A stretch of DNA of 64,000 nucleotides, taken from assembly GCA_038503035.1 (NCBI GenBank), contig JAVSML010001153.1, positions 62,001 through 126,000 on the forward strand, written 5' to 3'. The notes beneath the pieces were generated by a model. It searched no databases. It was not told the origin of the DNA and worked only from the letters and a program-made list of their open reading frames with translations. A program made the position numbers and the translations under genes. Positions 24,753 to 35,560 of this stretch are shown here, one piece after another (positions within the stretch are counted from its first letter, which is position 1; the number at the start of each line of letters is the position of its first letter). This stretch comes from Crocodylus rhombifer. Its lineage: Eukaryota; Chordata; Crocodylia; Crocodylidae.

Positions 24753-25985
24753 CAGGGGCAGGCAAAATATGGCCCGCAGGCTGGACCCAGCCCGCCGAGC
24801 ACTTTCATCCGGCACACAGGGCCCGCCAACAAATTGTGCCCCACCCAGCCATTCCACCCACGATGGTGGGAGCGAGGTGCCCATGTGTAAATGCAGCCCC
24901 AAAACCATACCCTATTGCCTGACTCCCACCCTTGTGGGCAGAAGGGACTGGCCAGCTAGCATGCAGCTTCTATGCAGGGTTCCTGCTGTCACAGCCCCTG
25001 GGACCTGCTCTCTTCCCTGGTCTCCTGTTGGCTCTGGGCAGCAGGTAGGGAAGCAGTGGGAGTGGGGCAAGAGATGGGAGGGAGCCTGGAGCATGGGCCT
25101 GGGCCTGGTGGCAGCGCAGAGCCTGCCCTCAGGGGGTAGGGAGTGGCTTGTGGGTGCGAGGGAGAGTGGGGGGTGTGGGGACCCCAACATACCCCATGCA
25201 GTGCACAGCCCTGGCAGGCAGTAGCAGCAGCACCAGATGGATGCAGGCACCCAGCAGGGTACGGCTCCAGCCAGTGCTACATATTGCAGCAAGGGGCGCA
25301 GCTTCCATGCGGCTGCTTGTATTGCTGGTGCTCCCTGCCAGTCATGGGCAGCCCCTGGACTCACACAGCAGGGAAGGAAACCCCATGTGCTGGAGCCAAG
25401 TGTCTTCCCTGCCAGCACTGCACAGCACAAGAGAGGAACTTCAGGCTCCAGAGCTAACTGCCTTCACTGCCTGGGGCTTCCCTCCCCTGCACTGCAGCCC
25501 CAGCAGGGAAGGCACCTGGCTCCAGCATGTGGGGCTTCCCTCCCTGCTGTGCTAGTGAAGGGGCTTCATGAGTGGCATAGAGCACCAGCGATACAGGCAG
25601 CCACATGGAGGCTGTATCCCTTGCTGCAATGTGTAGTGCTAGCTGGAGCCGTGCCCCACTGGGCACCTGCACCCTGAGTGCCCTGTCCGCTGCTGCACCA
25701 TGGGAGGAGTACAGGGGGTCCCTATGCCTCCCCAACCTCCCTCATACCCACACCCTTCCCCCACAACCCCCCACATATACACAACCCCCCAACATACTCT
25801 ATGCCCCCCACACACAGCCAAAACTAGGGGGAAGGACTTCCGGTGGCAAAGGTCAGGGGTTAGGGCTTCCAGTCAAAAGATGATGACAAGGGATGGAGCA
25901 ACTGTCAAGGGGTGGGAGTACCCATGCAGCCCTCAACAGCGCACCAAAACTCATTAAGCAGCCCTCTACCTGAAATAATTGCCCG
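24753..25985. mobile_element. 1.2-kb hAT-type element with GC-rich interior
   Basis: The left end CAGGGGCAGGCAAAATATGG and the right subterminal AAATAATTGCCC match the ends of the 187-bp element at 54484-54670. The right terminus has lost the last few bases. It is flanked by GTATAAGT (24745-24752) and GTATAAAT (25986-25993), an 8-bp duplication with one mismatch. The interior is GC-rich, and opens overlapping frames of up to about 170 residues on both strands, with no family features or splice logic. Bases 25826-25905 resemble the terminal repeat of the element at 59395-61917, suggesting a mosaic origin. Confidence 0.78.
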
Positions 25986-25993
25986 GTATAAAT

Positions 25994-27199
25994 TCTCCTG
26001 GATGGGAAAATGCATTTTATGCAAATTGGCCCCTATATTTTTCCTTTTTGTGCTGATGATATATGGAATATTTGTCAGTCACTTCAATATTACCAGCTTT
26101 CTTTCCTTTCAGTTCAGTAGCTACCTATGCCAAGGAGCTGTTACCGATTAGTATAAGTTAAAGCAAACCTGAGGCTAATCTAATTTATTCCAGAGGCTAA
26201 ATATGCCCTCAGGACTGAAAGCATGTAAAATGTTTTCAATCACCTGCTGTCTCTCCTGTTGAAAGTGGACTCTTTCTTACCATGAGCTATTTCCATGTAA
26301 CAAGCCCCATCTATGACTGGTACTACTGATGAAATATGATCTCAACTAGATCAAGGATTTGAGCCTGCATGCTTAAAAATATACACCTTTACTAGTTCCT
26401 AACTGCCTATCACAGAACATAAAGTAATAACCAAGAGTGTACCAAATACCTTGAGAAATAATAGGCCTTATAGTTTCTTTTTTTTGTTAAATTCCCAAAT
26501 GTTCTATTCTAACATTATCAACGTTTAGTTCTGAATCCCTCCAGACCAAGATAACAGCTGTTCTTTCTTACCTTATAACTCTGCTGATGTTAAGTTCTTT
26601 CTCATAACTCCGACTCGTAGACATCTAAAATTAATGGCTACGTTAATTCTTCTGTGCGTCATCTTTCATTGTAATTTGCCTTCTGGACAGATACTACTTA
26701 GTGACTTCACTCCAGCCTAGAAGACTGGCTCCTTTTTTGAGCTGATGTCAGTGTTAGTTCTGTGCTTGCAAAGGTCAAGTTTGTTTGCTACACCCTAAGG
26801 AGACACTCAACTCATATGAACTAGGCAGTGTCCAAATGTATTAATTAAAATGATCCAGTATGACAAATTTTTGGTCATTAAACCTTAAAAAAGCTCTACA
26901 AATTTATAAAAATGTGAAAAACAATAAGTCTTAATGCCCTATACAGAAAACCAAAGATTGAATCTTGAATCTTCCCAGAATGTGTTGAGAGAGTAAAGGT
27001 TGAATAACAGCACACACATTCACAAAGGGTGCAGTTCACACCCAAGAGAACATATTACACCTTATTTTTTAAATGGAACTAAAATGCTGCCAAAACATTG
27101 GCCTTTATGAATCTTCCCCTGGTAAAAAAAATACTTAAGAGCAACAGCAAATGATGTGGAGTTGGTAACAAACATGATATCTATCTGAAAGTATACAGT
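25994..27199. other. Unique sequence, nothing recognised
   Basis: AT-rich, no recognised gene or repeat. Confidence 0.45.
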
Positions 27200-27421
27200 A
27201 GGTGCATCTACACAGGACACTAAATGTGCAGACTAATTCTACTGAGCATTAGTATGGGAGGCAAAAAATGTGCTAATGCGTTAATGTGCAGTAGCATTAG
27301 TCTACTGCTTATTAGCATCACAAACAAGCATACACTGGCACTACTGCACAGTAGCACCAATTACAGTGTATTTAGTACCTGTTATTACAGATACTAAACT
27401 TAATGTGCCTTAATTACGGCA
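27200..27421 (+). mobile_element. MITE of the CATCTACA family, right end lost
   Basis: Starts AGGTGCATCTACACAGG and follows the 15579-15794 element nearly throughout: AGACTAATTCTACTG, GCAGTAGCATTAGTCTACTGC and ACTAAACTTAATGTG. It breaks off after TTAATTACGGC without the inverse terminus. The left flank is AGT, as at 52901-52903. Confidence 0.7.
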
Positions 27422-28940
27422 AGAGGGCTGGTGACTTTCGAACAAACAATGGGGTAATCACTCTGTATGCAGGGAAGAGAGGAACAGAAATGATCCTGCC
27501 TTAGGCACTCTGTGTATTTGTTCTAGACCTATAATTACCAACAGACTTGATGCTACCAAGGCTTTTTCACAGTAAACTGAGCAACTTGTCCCAGGCTAAT
27601 TCCCTATGTGAAGAAGGAACCCACTTTCAATGAAAGAGACCCGGAGCTTAGAGGGAAGTTCTATCTTATGAAAAAACAAAACATTGCTGTAAGTACAACA
27701 GCAACAGACCCAAGTCCTAAAATTTATTTTGAGGTATATACTAATGGGGGAAAATGAGGAAACAATACTCTTTGGTTAAAAAACATGGAACTTACGAAGC
27801 TGTATAAATCTAGGTTTTATGAAGATCCTGGAAAAGATCTGGAAGTTTTACACTCTCCACTTCACTCCACCTCTATCAAATCCCTCCCCTTCCCCAGTGA
27901 TTTTAATAAAATTAGAGCATGGTTATTTACTGAACCATAGGCCATGTAAAATGCAAAGGACTTGCTGTGCAGATCTGTGTATAAGCCCAAAGGGTACATC
28001 ACTGTTGACATGGAAGTAGGAAAAGGGATAGAAGAATTTCACCCAGAGCTACTGCAACCCATCTAGCCATGTGGTGAAGCTACTGAGCTAAGCACCAGAT
28101 TCTCCAGCTAGTACTCCTCCATTTCTTCTTGTGACTATTGATGTAGTTACTGCACTTTTTTCTCAATGGTGATGAAAAGCAGAGTCCTACCAGGAAGAAA
28201 GGAGGTAAGATAGGTCACTGATGGTTGGACAAAGAAAGCCTTACAGTAAAAGGGATGGGTTACAATACAAGTACTGTATACTGAAAGTGTGACACACTGC
28301 ATCCTAGAGGAGTGGTGATGGAGAGGAGATTCTCTCAGTGGAGAAAACTATACACCTCAAAGCAAGAAACAGTCAATAGATGAGAATAAGAAAAAATACT
28401 ACCTGTGTTTGCTTGTAATAAATTGTTTCTCTCTGAGTACCTTCCTTACTATCTCCTTGTTGGGATAACAAGTGATTTAAAATAGCAATATATAAAATAA
28501 ATTAGTAAAAACAAGAACTTTCCCAAACTCTTTTCATTCTCAAACAGAATATGTTCTGATTCTTGGGAAGGCTTGTAAGCCCTTTGTATGTGCATCTCTG
28601 GAGGGGGTGAAATTATTCTAATTGTATTTTCCTGCAATTGCCTTAAGCCAGAGGCGAAAAAGAAAGGTCCTAGCTTCAATTCAGCTCTGAATCCATCTCA
28701 GCAACAGCCTCCAACACCTTTTTGTATTATAAAATTAGCAATCAAAGCAGTAATTCTCCAGAGAGTGAAATGTGACTGAATACAACCAGGGTATCTTCTG
28801 ATGCTTTCCCCTAAAACATCTGGCCCAGGTCAGAAAAGAATGACTGGTCTGTACCAGTATAGGAATCACTGTGTGCTTAGTTTTACCTGCAGACTTACCT
28901 CTTGAAGTTAATGCTACAATTAACTCACTATGAACTAAAT
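27422..28940. other. Unique sequence, nothing recognised
   Basis: No credible coding frame or repeat. Confidence 0.45.
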
Positions 28941-28949
28941 TAAGACACC

Positions 28950-29425
28950 TGGGTTGTATCCACAAGCGCTCAGATGTTCTGTTCCCCAGGGACAACTAGC
29001 AGAGGGACACCTTGTGGCACCATTAGTTGTCCCTGGGAAACACCTGTACCCCATGCCCTTTGGCATGAGGCAGGTTACCCTGGGTGGGGTAAAAGAGACT
29101 GGGGCCAGCCCAGGGCTGGCCCCAGCAGCCTTACCTAGGGTCCTGGGTATCTCCTGGGGCTGCAGTAGCAGCAATCCAGCTGCTCAGAGCCTGGCCAGTT
29201 TTGAACAGCACACACAGCAATCCTGCTGCACTGCCCCTGGCCAGACTTGTTTTGAGCACCTGCACATGTGCTGCTCTGTCTTTTTTTGCTCAGGGGTTTT
29301 TTGATCACTGGATATCCAGGAGTCAAAAAAATAACCCCACACTGCTCCCTTACAGCATGGAGAACTGGTGAAAGAGCAGTATGTGGTGCCACAGACATGC
29401 CTGCAGCACCACGTGCCACACAGTC
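28950..29425. repeat. Inverted-repeat-rich segment, possible degraded MITE
   Basis: Contains the pairs CCCAGGGACAACTAG / TTAGTTGTCCCTGGG (28986-29037), a perfect GGGGCCAGCCC/GGGCTGGCCCC palindrome (29100-29122) and an imperfect TTTTTTGAT...CAGGAGTCAAAAAA hairpin (29288-29333). An ACAAGCGC on the left and GCGCTTGT on the right could be terminal. Boundaries and class are uncertain. Confidence 0.35.
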
Positions 29426-31589
29426 GCGCTTGTCTGAACGTGAACCTGCAAGCAGTGCTGAACCAGATACATACCCAAGAAATGACGTCTGGAGGTTTGA
29501 TGACTATAAAAGGTAGTAGGTGTTATAATGCCTTCAAGCATACTGGAGGGAGTACACTCCCCTGCAGTCTAGCTGCATCTTTTTGCAAGGAGTTGTCTGA
29601 CTTTAGACCAGACTACCTGGGGCTATCCCAGAGACCACCCACATTGAGTCTCCTTCTGCAACACCAGTAGAGGTTCTGTTTCTCATTCAGCCTAACAGCT
29701 TGATAAAAAGGTTTCTTTCAGAACTGAAAGTCTAGCCCAAGTGAGACCAATAAAGAGAGAATAAATCTGAAGAGGTAAGATGCAAATTGAGATTGAGAGA
29801 ACTATAAAAACCTAAACAAAAATAGACAAAGATGTTAGACCCATAATAAGAAATTTGTAATATTAACAACAGTTGTAAATCCCAGGGTTTACGCCAAGAG
29901 GAGGCAAAAGGACATTCAAGAAAAAGAGAACTCTAAAAGTATGTTTGCACATTCAGACTGAAAATATAAGATACAGTTCAAATTATATAATTGGAAGATA
30001 AGGTTGAGGGGGCGACATCCTTGAAAAGAACTGAATAATTATTATCTATATTGGCCTTTACCACATAGTTCTGAGGCAAATACTTGTATAGGAATAATGT
30101 TTTATCACCTTCCGTAGAGCAGCTGTAGCAATAGCTATAGGGGTAAGAGCAGAAGTGTTTCAGTTCCTCTCCTCACTTCAAGCTGCTATAGGATATCTAG
30201 GGACTGCCTGACAAATCTAATTTCCCTGGAAGGACCCAATTTCAGAGCCTGATGCCAAAATCTGATTATTCATTCTTCTAGCATTGTGGCCTCTCTTTAT
30301 CTTGCTTGCTAGAATTTGTTTTTGTCTCTTAATACAAAATTTGCTCTTTTTTTTAAGAACATAGTACATTTACCACCACCATATTTCTAAACGGCTACTT
30401 GATACATGTTAAGCTGTAGGATCAAGGAACTAAAATGTGGCTCAGAATTATCTTTACCTCACATACTGCATGGTGTAAACCCTATCTAAATAATGGGTCT
30501 TGGATTTTAGCAGGGCAAAATTCATCTCAGAATTGGTTACTATGGCATTTCTTAGCCTGGATAGCCGAGCTATTCAACCTCAATAGTCTCTCAGTATTCT
30601 GTTTAGAAGGACTGCTTGTTTTAAGAGGTGGTGGTTTCCATTTCTTCATTCTGATGGGAAAGATAGTAAAAGGAATAAATTGATCACTATTGAGGTATCC
30701 AAAGAGACACTGATCAAATGCTATCTTGTTCTGGTAATTCATTATACTTTATTTTATTATTTAAAGCTCTGGAAACAGTGAAGAATGCTGTAGCCTATCT
30801 GACATAAATATGTATTTATCATTTAATGCAACTATCGTATCAGAGGAGTGGAAATTTAAAAGAGCTCATAATTTCTGGAATTACTTTAGAGAAACCCATT
30901 TACTTCCCATAGTAAAAGGGAAAATCACTGAGAAAAGCTAGAAATATGAGGCATCTTTATGAGACAGCTTGACAAAATAGCTTGATAGCTTATTTAGCCT
31001 ATGTAGAAGTGTAGATACTATAGCACCTTGCCTTGAAGTAACTCTCTCAAAAATTCTTGCTACTGATTATCTATTACCAAAGTCTGAAACATTACAAAAG
31101 TTTAAAGCTGTGTCTATCCTTTAAGCTACATGATGATGGAAATTAGCAGAAAATAGTGATATAGTTGGTCAAATTATTCTGTAGTCAGTTTGAATGGGTT
31201 AGCAGTTTTCTGCACAAATTGTTTTCTACAAATACTGACATTCAGAAAGTAATGTTTCTTGTTGTTTTCAAATAATCTCAGCCATCTAGTGATCCAGTCC
31301 AATTCTAAATCCCAGTCTAATTTTAATTCTAAAATGATTTGATTAATTTGATGTATCCACATTCCCATAGGTTTGCAACCTTTACTGGCTCTCTGGAATA
31401 AGCATAGGTCTCAGTTCTGATATTAGCATACAGGTTTAATGTCATGGAAACAAATTTCCTCTTGCAAATTTATCACCCTTATTATTAAAAATAATTATAT
31501 AGTTCCCACAGCAGTGAAAGTTATGATAATTGACAGGTCTTTGATATGAACAGAAATCTTGTTTTTCTCTGTTTAAAAATAGCAAATTA

Positions 31590-31590
<1 letters not shown>
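29426..31590. other. Unique AT-rich sequence, no gene seen
   Basis: About 2.1 kb with no recognisable gene or mobile element. Confidence 0.45.

Positions 31591-31593
<3 letters not shown>

Positions 31594-31630
<37 letters not shown>
31594..31630 (+). repeat. TA microsatellite
   Basis: An almost uninterrupted (TA)n tract. A short GATA tract follows at 31650-31661, and CTGT repeats lie at 31817-31832. Confidence 0.93.
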
Positions 31631-31859
31631 ATCATAGAATTTGCAAAGCAGATAGATAGATATTGCAAATTCTCTGATTAAAAAATCCCCAAATCTGAGT
31701 TTTTCCATGATTAAAATGAAACACCACTATATACATAGGTATCAGTTGACCACAATGTTATATTAATATGATTACAATTTTAAAACAATTTGGAAGCCTA
31801 CCAGTCCCTCAATCTCTGTCTGTCTGTCTGTCCATAATGCTTTATTCATGCTCTTGCTG

Positions 31860-32810
31860 ACAAACAGCCAATCAGAGTGCAAAGATGCGTTCAGACAGCA
31901 GGTGGCAGCACAATGGAGCACCACCATGATTGCAGTGACGCAGGATGGAGCAGCGGGGGAGCTGAGGCCAGAGCGACTGGCCTAGCCTCCACCACCCTGC
32001 TGTCTGGAGGCAGCAGCAATGGAGCAGACAGAACAGGGGGAGCAAGGCAGCAGCACTGGCCTCACACCCCCTGCCCTGCTCCCTGCAGGTGTCAATGATG
32101 GGGGGCAAGGCCACTAGAGTTGTTCGTGCCCCCACACTTGCTCCTTGGACGTGATGGTGGTAGCAATGGCATGGGGGGGGAGTGGGGTTGAGATGCCATG
32201 GGTGGGTGAGGCCACTGTTGCTGGCCTCAGCCCATCCCTTCCCCCCTCCATCATCACCAACTGCAGGGCCAACACAGAAGTGTGGGGGGGAGGAGCGGGC
32301 ATGCCGTGGTGGTGGTGGTGGCAGTAGGCAGGGAGGAAGGAGTGGGCCTGGGCCCAATGCAGTGGGGGGAGAAGCTGGCCAGCTGTGGCAGCAGGGGGGC
32401 AGCAGCAGGCCTGGCCCAATGCAACCCAATGTGGCGGTGGATAGGGGATGGGGGGAGCGAGCCTCCTCCCCCTCTTGGGCCTGGGACCACTTTTCCCCCA
32501 CCCCCTCCCTCACATCGGCCCCCAGCCCAATCCTCCCATCCCCCCGCCGCCGGGTCAGCCTGGGCCCACTGCTCCACCCCACCCCGCTGTCATGGTGACC
32601 TGGCTTCTCCCCACCCTTGGGCCCAGTTCTCCCCTGTATCAGGCCCAGGCCCACTCCTCCCCTCCCCCTGCTGCTGCAGCAAGGAGGGAGGGAGTGGGCC
32701 CAGACCCAAGCAGCAGGAGGGAAGGGGGTAATGGGCCCAGGTGTGGGGGCCACAGGGCTTCATTCTCCCCCCCACACTCCTCTCCCCTCGTCATTCTTGA
32801 TGGGCAACTG
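31860..32810. other. GC-rich low-complexity block, no gene supported
   Basis: Composition changes abruptly from AT-rich flanks to GC-rich sequence full of CAGCAG, GGTGGT and CCCACC runs. This leaves several long frames open on both strands at once, including 293 residues at 31872-32753 minus. Their translations are Pro/Gly/Cys/Trp-rich, overlap antisense, and lack domains, so I reject them as genes. The flanks (TCTGTCTGTC on the left, AATAAAAAAATAAATTT on the right) might be limits of a repeat unit, but no matching termini are visible. Confidence 0.45.
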
Positions 32811-33111
32811 GCTAGTAATAAAAAAATAAATTTTAAATGCGTATACATTTTGTTATCTGATTTGGGGTTTTTTATCATGGAAAATCAGAGCTTGCCCTGC
32901 CCCTGTGCTCACCAGAACATAGGTCCAGCTGCAGTTTCTCCACCCCCCTCCCACCCCTCCTCCACTGCCCCCACTGCTCTGTGGCACTGAGCAGCCCTGA
33001 TATGCTGGTGCCCTGCCCATGCCATTCCCCCTCACTCCCAAGCCACAGCCCCCTCCCAGCCCTGTTGGTGCCACTCATTCCCCACCTGCAGCCCCCTGGG
33101 CCCTGCTAGTG

Positions 33112-33150
33112 CCCCCCCCCCCCCCCCCCCCGTCCCTCTCCCCCCCCCCC
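33112..33150 (+). repeat. Poly(C) tract
   Basis: A C20 run, a short GTCCCTCT spacer, then another run of about 11 C. On the other strand this is a long G-tract with quadruplex potential. Confidence 0.9.
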
Positions 33151-33339
33151 ACAGCTCTGCCAGAGGGCACCCAGCTGCCAGAGCTATGGGGCCAGAGACC
33201 CAGGTCTGCAGCCCCCCCGACCCATGCAGCAGGCCTCCAAACTCCAGCTGCTGCCCATGGGAGGCAGCAGCTTCTGTGGCAGAACAGAGCATGGAGCCTG
33301 GCTCTCTCTCCCCCATGTCTAGCACAGCCAGAGTGTGGC

Positions 33340-34485
33340 TGGGCACCTGTGGTGCCTGCCACTCAAAGAGCCTGAGTAGGCAGTAGTGCAACCTGCAGGT
33401 GACTGCTGGACTAATCAAGAGTCACATGGGCAACAGGAAGCTACCTGATTGGAGGAGGGGTCTAGTTGCTTGTACATAAGAGCAGACCCTGAGCAGTAGA
33501 GGGGGCAGTTGCTGCAAGCAGCCTGAGGCAGAACATCATCTGGTTGGAACTTCTGTTTAAGAACACATGGAAGGAACTATGGGGATGGCAGGAGGTTCTT
33601 GGTCCTGGGAAATGAACTAAAACTATACCCTGCTGGGGTTGGATGATGTGGTGAGTCTGCTTCTGGCAGGGCAGCTTCCAGGAAATGCCTGTCTCCCCAG
33701 TGAAGGGCGAGTATGGAGTGACCAGATTGCCTCAGCCCCCACTGCCACACTCCCCTTCCCATGGAAGGAAAAGGAAGACTAGGGGAGCACACCCTGAGAG
33801 GAAAGCAAGGGGCCCAGGCCTACTGAGTGGGGCCTGAGGCAGGGTCCAGGTAAGTCAACAGATGCCTGAGGCCCAAGGGGGTGTAATGCCCAAAAGGATC
33901 CAGGTACGTTGACAGACACCTGAGACCACAGCAACCATAGGCTAAGTTAGCAGGGGCCCAGGTAAGTTGTCAGACACCTGAGGCCCAGAGGCCCCAGTGA
34001 GGGTGCAGAGTAGTAATGACCTAGCAGCCATGTAGAGTAGGGCCTTAAGAAGGTCTGAAGAGCTGCACATGGGCTGACTGGACTAGCCTCAACCAGCAGC
34101 CATGTAGAGTAGGGTCTTAAAACGGCTCAAAGAACTACTGTGGAAAAAACTTATCCGAGTCGGTGGAGCAGCAGCAGGATGCCGCGCCAGCAGCGGGGCA
34201 CAGCGAGAGTGAAACCACGGTGGCTGGAGCTGCCATGGGCAAAGTTCAAAGCAAAAACTCACATTGGAGCCTAGAGGAGCCAGGAACGGCTCCCGCGTCT
34301 GCCTGCGCGCCCTTTGTAAAAGTGTGCCACGGGTGATTGGCCAGGCAGATGCCTGGCACCAGATTAAAAGACCCAGCAGGAAGGAAGCTGGGGGAACTGA
34401 AAGCAGCATCCCCAACTGGCTCAGAAGGGCCAGGACGTGCAGATGCTTCCAATGAGAGAACGTGGTGGCTCCCATGGAAGGGGAG
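33340..34485. other. GC-rich repeat-structured segment, possible retroviral relic
   Basis: No intact gene. It holds a threefold repeat around CAGGTAAGT (33847-33970) and a 26-bp direct repeat (34023-34048 and 34095-34120). A short plus frame at 34235 starts MGKVQSKNS, which has the N-terminal glycine and serine pattern of a myristoylated retroviral Gag, but it stops after about 33 codons and shows no other Gag feature. A purine run GGAAGGGGAG ends exactly where the LTR-like unit begins at 34486. The retroviral reading is tentative. Confidence 0.3.
33847..33990 (+). repeat. Three imperfect repeats each with a splice-donor-like core
   Basis: CAGGTAAGT (33847), CAGGTACGT (33901) and CAGGTAAGT (33959) are each followed by CAACAGAT/GACAGAC/GTCAGAC and GCCTGAG or ACCTGAG. 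The spacing is 54 and 58 bases. The core is the textbook 5' splice-site consensus. The shared downstream sequence shows these are tandem copies, not chance matches. Confidence 0.75.
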
Positions 34486-34749
34486 TGTCACAGGGCGGGG
34501 ACCCAGGAGCGGCCGTGATCTCTCCTGGCGCCCCCTACCATGCCAAGTTGTCTGTCAAGCACCCTCATTCTCTCCCGCCACATCTTTGATGGTATCTGTA
34601 TTCTAAGGGAGGCTGCCTTCTTGTCCCCCTTGACACGATGCTCTTATTTATCCTGGTCCCTGTTCTGTGTAGAGTGATTTGGTGCACCCAGCCCTATGGG
34701 CTATGCGTGGCTCCTACCACCCCTAATACCACGCCCCAAACCTCTCAGA

Positions 34750-34787
34750 GGTTGGGTTGGGTTGGGTTGGGTTGGGTTGTTGTTGGG
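34750..34787 (+). repeat. GGTTG pentamer tract
   Basis: About six GGTTG units. This is not the vertebrate telomere hexamer. Confidence 0.9.
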
Positions 34788-34834
34788 TCAACTTACTATT
34801 GCCCGTGCCCTTGTGGACGTCCTCTGGGCCCACC

Positions 34835-35091
34835 CCTCTCTGAGCTCACGCCCTCTCCGGGGCCTCTCTCTGAGCTCATGCCCTCTCTGGGGCCTCTCCG
34901 TATGCTCGCCCTCTCCGGGCTTCTCTCTGGGCCCGCGCCCTCTCCGGGGCTCCTCTGTACTCGCGCCCTCTCTGGGGCTCCTCTCAGTACTCGCGCCCTC
35001 TCTGGGGCTCCTCCCAGTACTCGTGCCCTCTCTGGGCTCTTATTTCTGCACGCCCTCACTGGGCTTCTATTCTTGTGTGCTCCCTTTGGGC
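34835..35091 (+). repeat. Minisatellite, about nine copies of 27-30 bp
   Basis: Units contain CTCTC, a variable GTACTCGCG-like segment and CCCTCTCYGGGGC. The central copies are the most alike and the outer ones diverge, the usual minisatellite pattern. The array opens a 278-residue plus frame (34638-35474) of repetitive Leu/Ser/Pro sequence, and an 87-residue minus frame rich in ERARV/PERA repeats. I do not regard either as a gene. Confidence 0.85.
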
Positions 35092-35204
35092 TATTCGCCT
35101 ACGCACCCTCACAGACACTCCCTAGCTTCTCCCACGGCTGCTACCCACCCTGGGCCTTTTCCCCGCAGTCTGTGTACGATCGCCTTCCCTGGGGCTTTTC
35201 CCAC

Positions 35205-35368
35205 ACAACACTGCCTCACTGGGCCTTGCTCATGCTCACGTCCGCACTGGGGCCTGTCTCCACGATCACGCTGCCTGCACTAGGGCCTGCCTCCATGATC
35301 ACACCACCCGCACTGGGGCCTCCCTCCGTGATCATGCTGCCTGCACTGAGGTCTTGCCTCGCGGCTCC
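35205..35368 (+). repeat. Second minisatellite, about five copies of 29-34 bp
   Basis: Units contain GCACTGGGGCCT, a short TCTCC, and GATCACG or a variant. It lies in the same LTR-like unit as the array at 34835. Confidence 0.7.
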
Positions 35369-35370
35369 CG

Positions 35371-35560
35371 CAATTAAGGCTCAGGTGACCGTAGCCGTGC
35401 CTGGTCTCCAGACCCCCTTTTTGGGTCCTACACCCCACTGGGGCTTCCCCCAATCGGGGCTCAGGTGGCCATAGCCGTGCCTGACCCCCAGACCCCCTTC
35501 TCGTGTCCTATGCCCCACTGGGGCTTCCCACAATTGGGCTCAGGCAGCCTCAGCCTTACC
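35371..35560 (+). repeat. Third tandem array, about 2.4 copies of about 79 bp
   Basis: Each copy has CAATTRGGGCTCAGGTG-like sequence, then TAGCCGTGCCTG, CCAGACCCCCTT and CCCCACTGGGGCTTCCC. The last copy is partial. Confidence 0.7.

Noticed and set aside
24769..25677. Cluster of 90-172-residue frames on both strands
   Set aside because: They overlap within the GC-rich core of the hAT element, and none resembles a hAT transposase.
29100..29122. GC-rich perfect palindrome as a transcription terminator or regulatory site
   Set aside because: There is no adjacent gene or T-tract, and such hairpins have no defined terminator role in vertebrate nuclear DNA. It is more likely part of a degraded inverted-repeat element.
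31872..32753. 293-residue minus-strand open frame
   Set aside because: It lies in GC-rich low-complexity DNA, is matched by long open frames on the other strand, and its translation is Pro/Gly/His/Cys-rich without a domain or splice logic.
34235..34336. Start of a retroviral gag gene (MGKVQSKNS)
   Set aside because: Only the first residues fit a myristoylation signal. The frame stops after about 33 codons and nothing downstream resembles Gag, so it is mentioned only as a weak hint.
34750..34787. Interstitial telomere repeat
   Set aside because: The unit is the pentamer GGTTG, not TTAGGG.
34638..35474. 278-residue plus-strand open frame
   Set aside because: It is produced by the minisatellites at 34835-35560. 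The translated repeats (LSGAPLSTRALSGAP) simply follow the DNA repeat, and the frame has no conserved domain.
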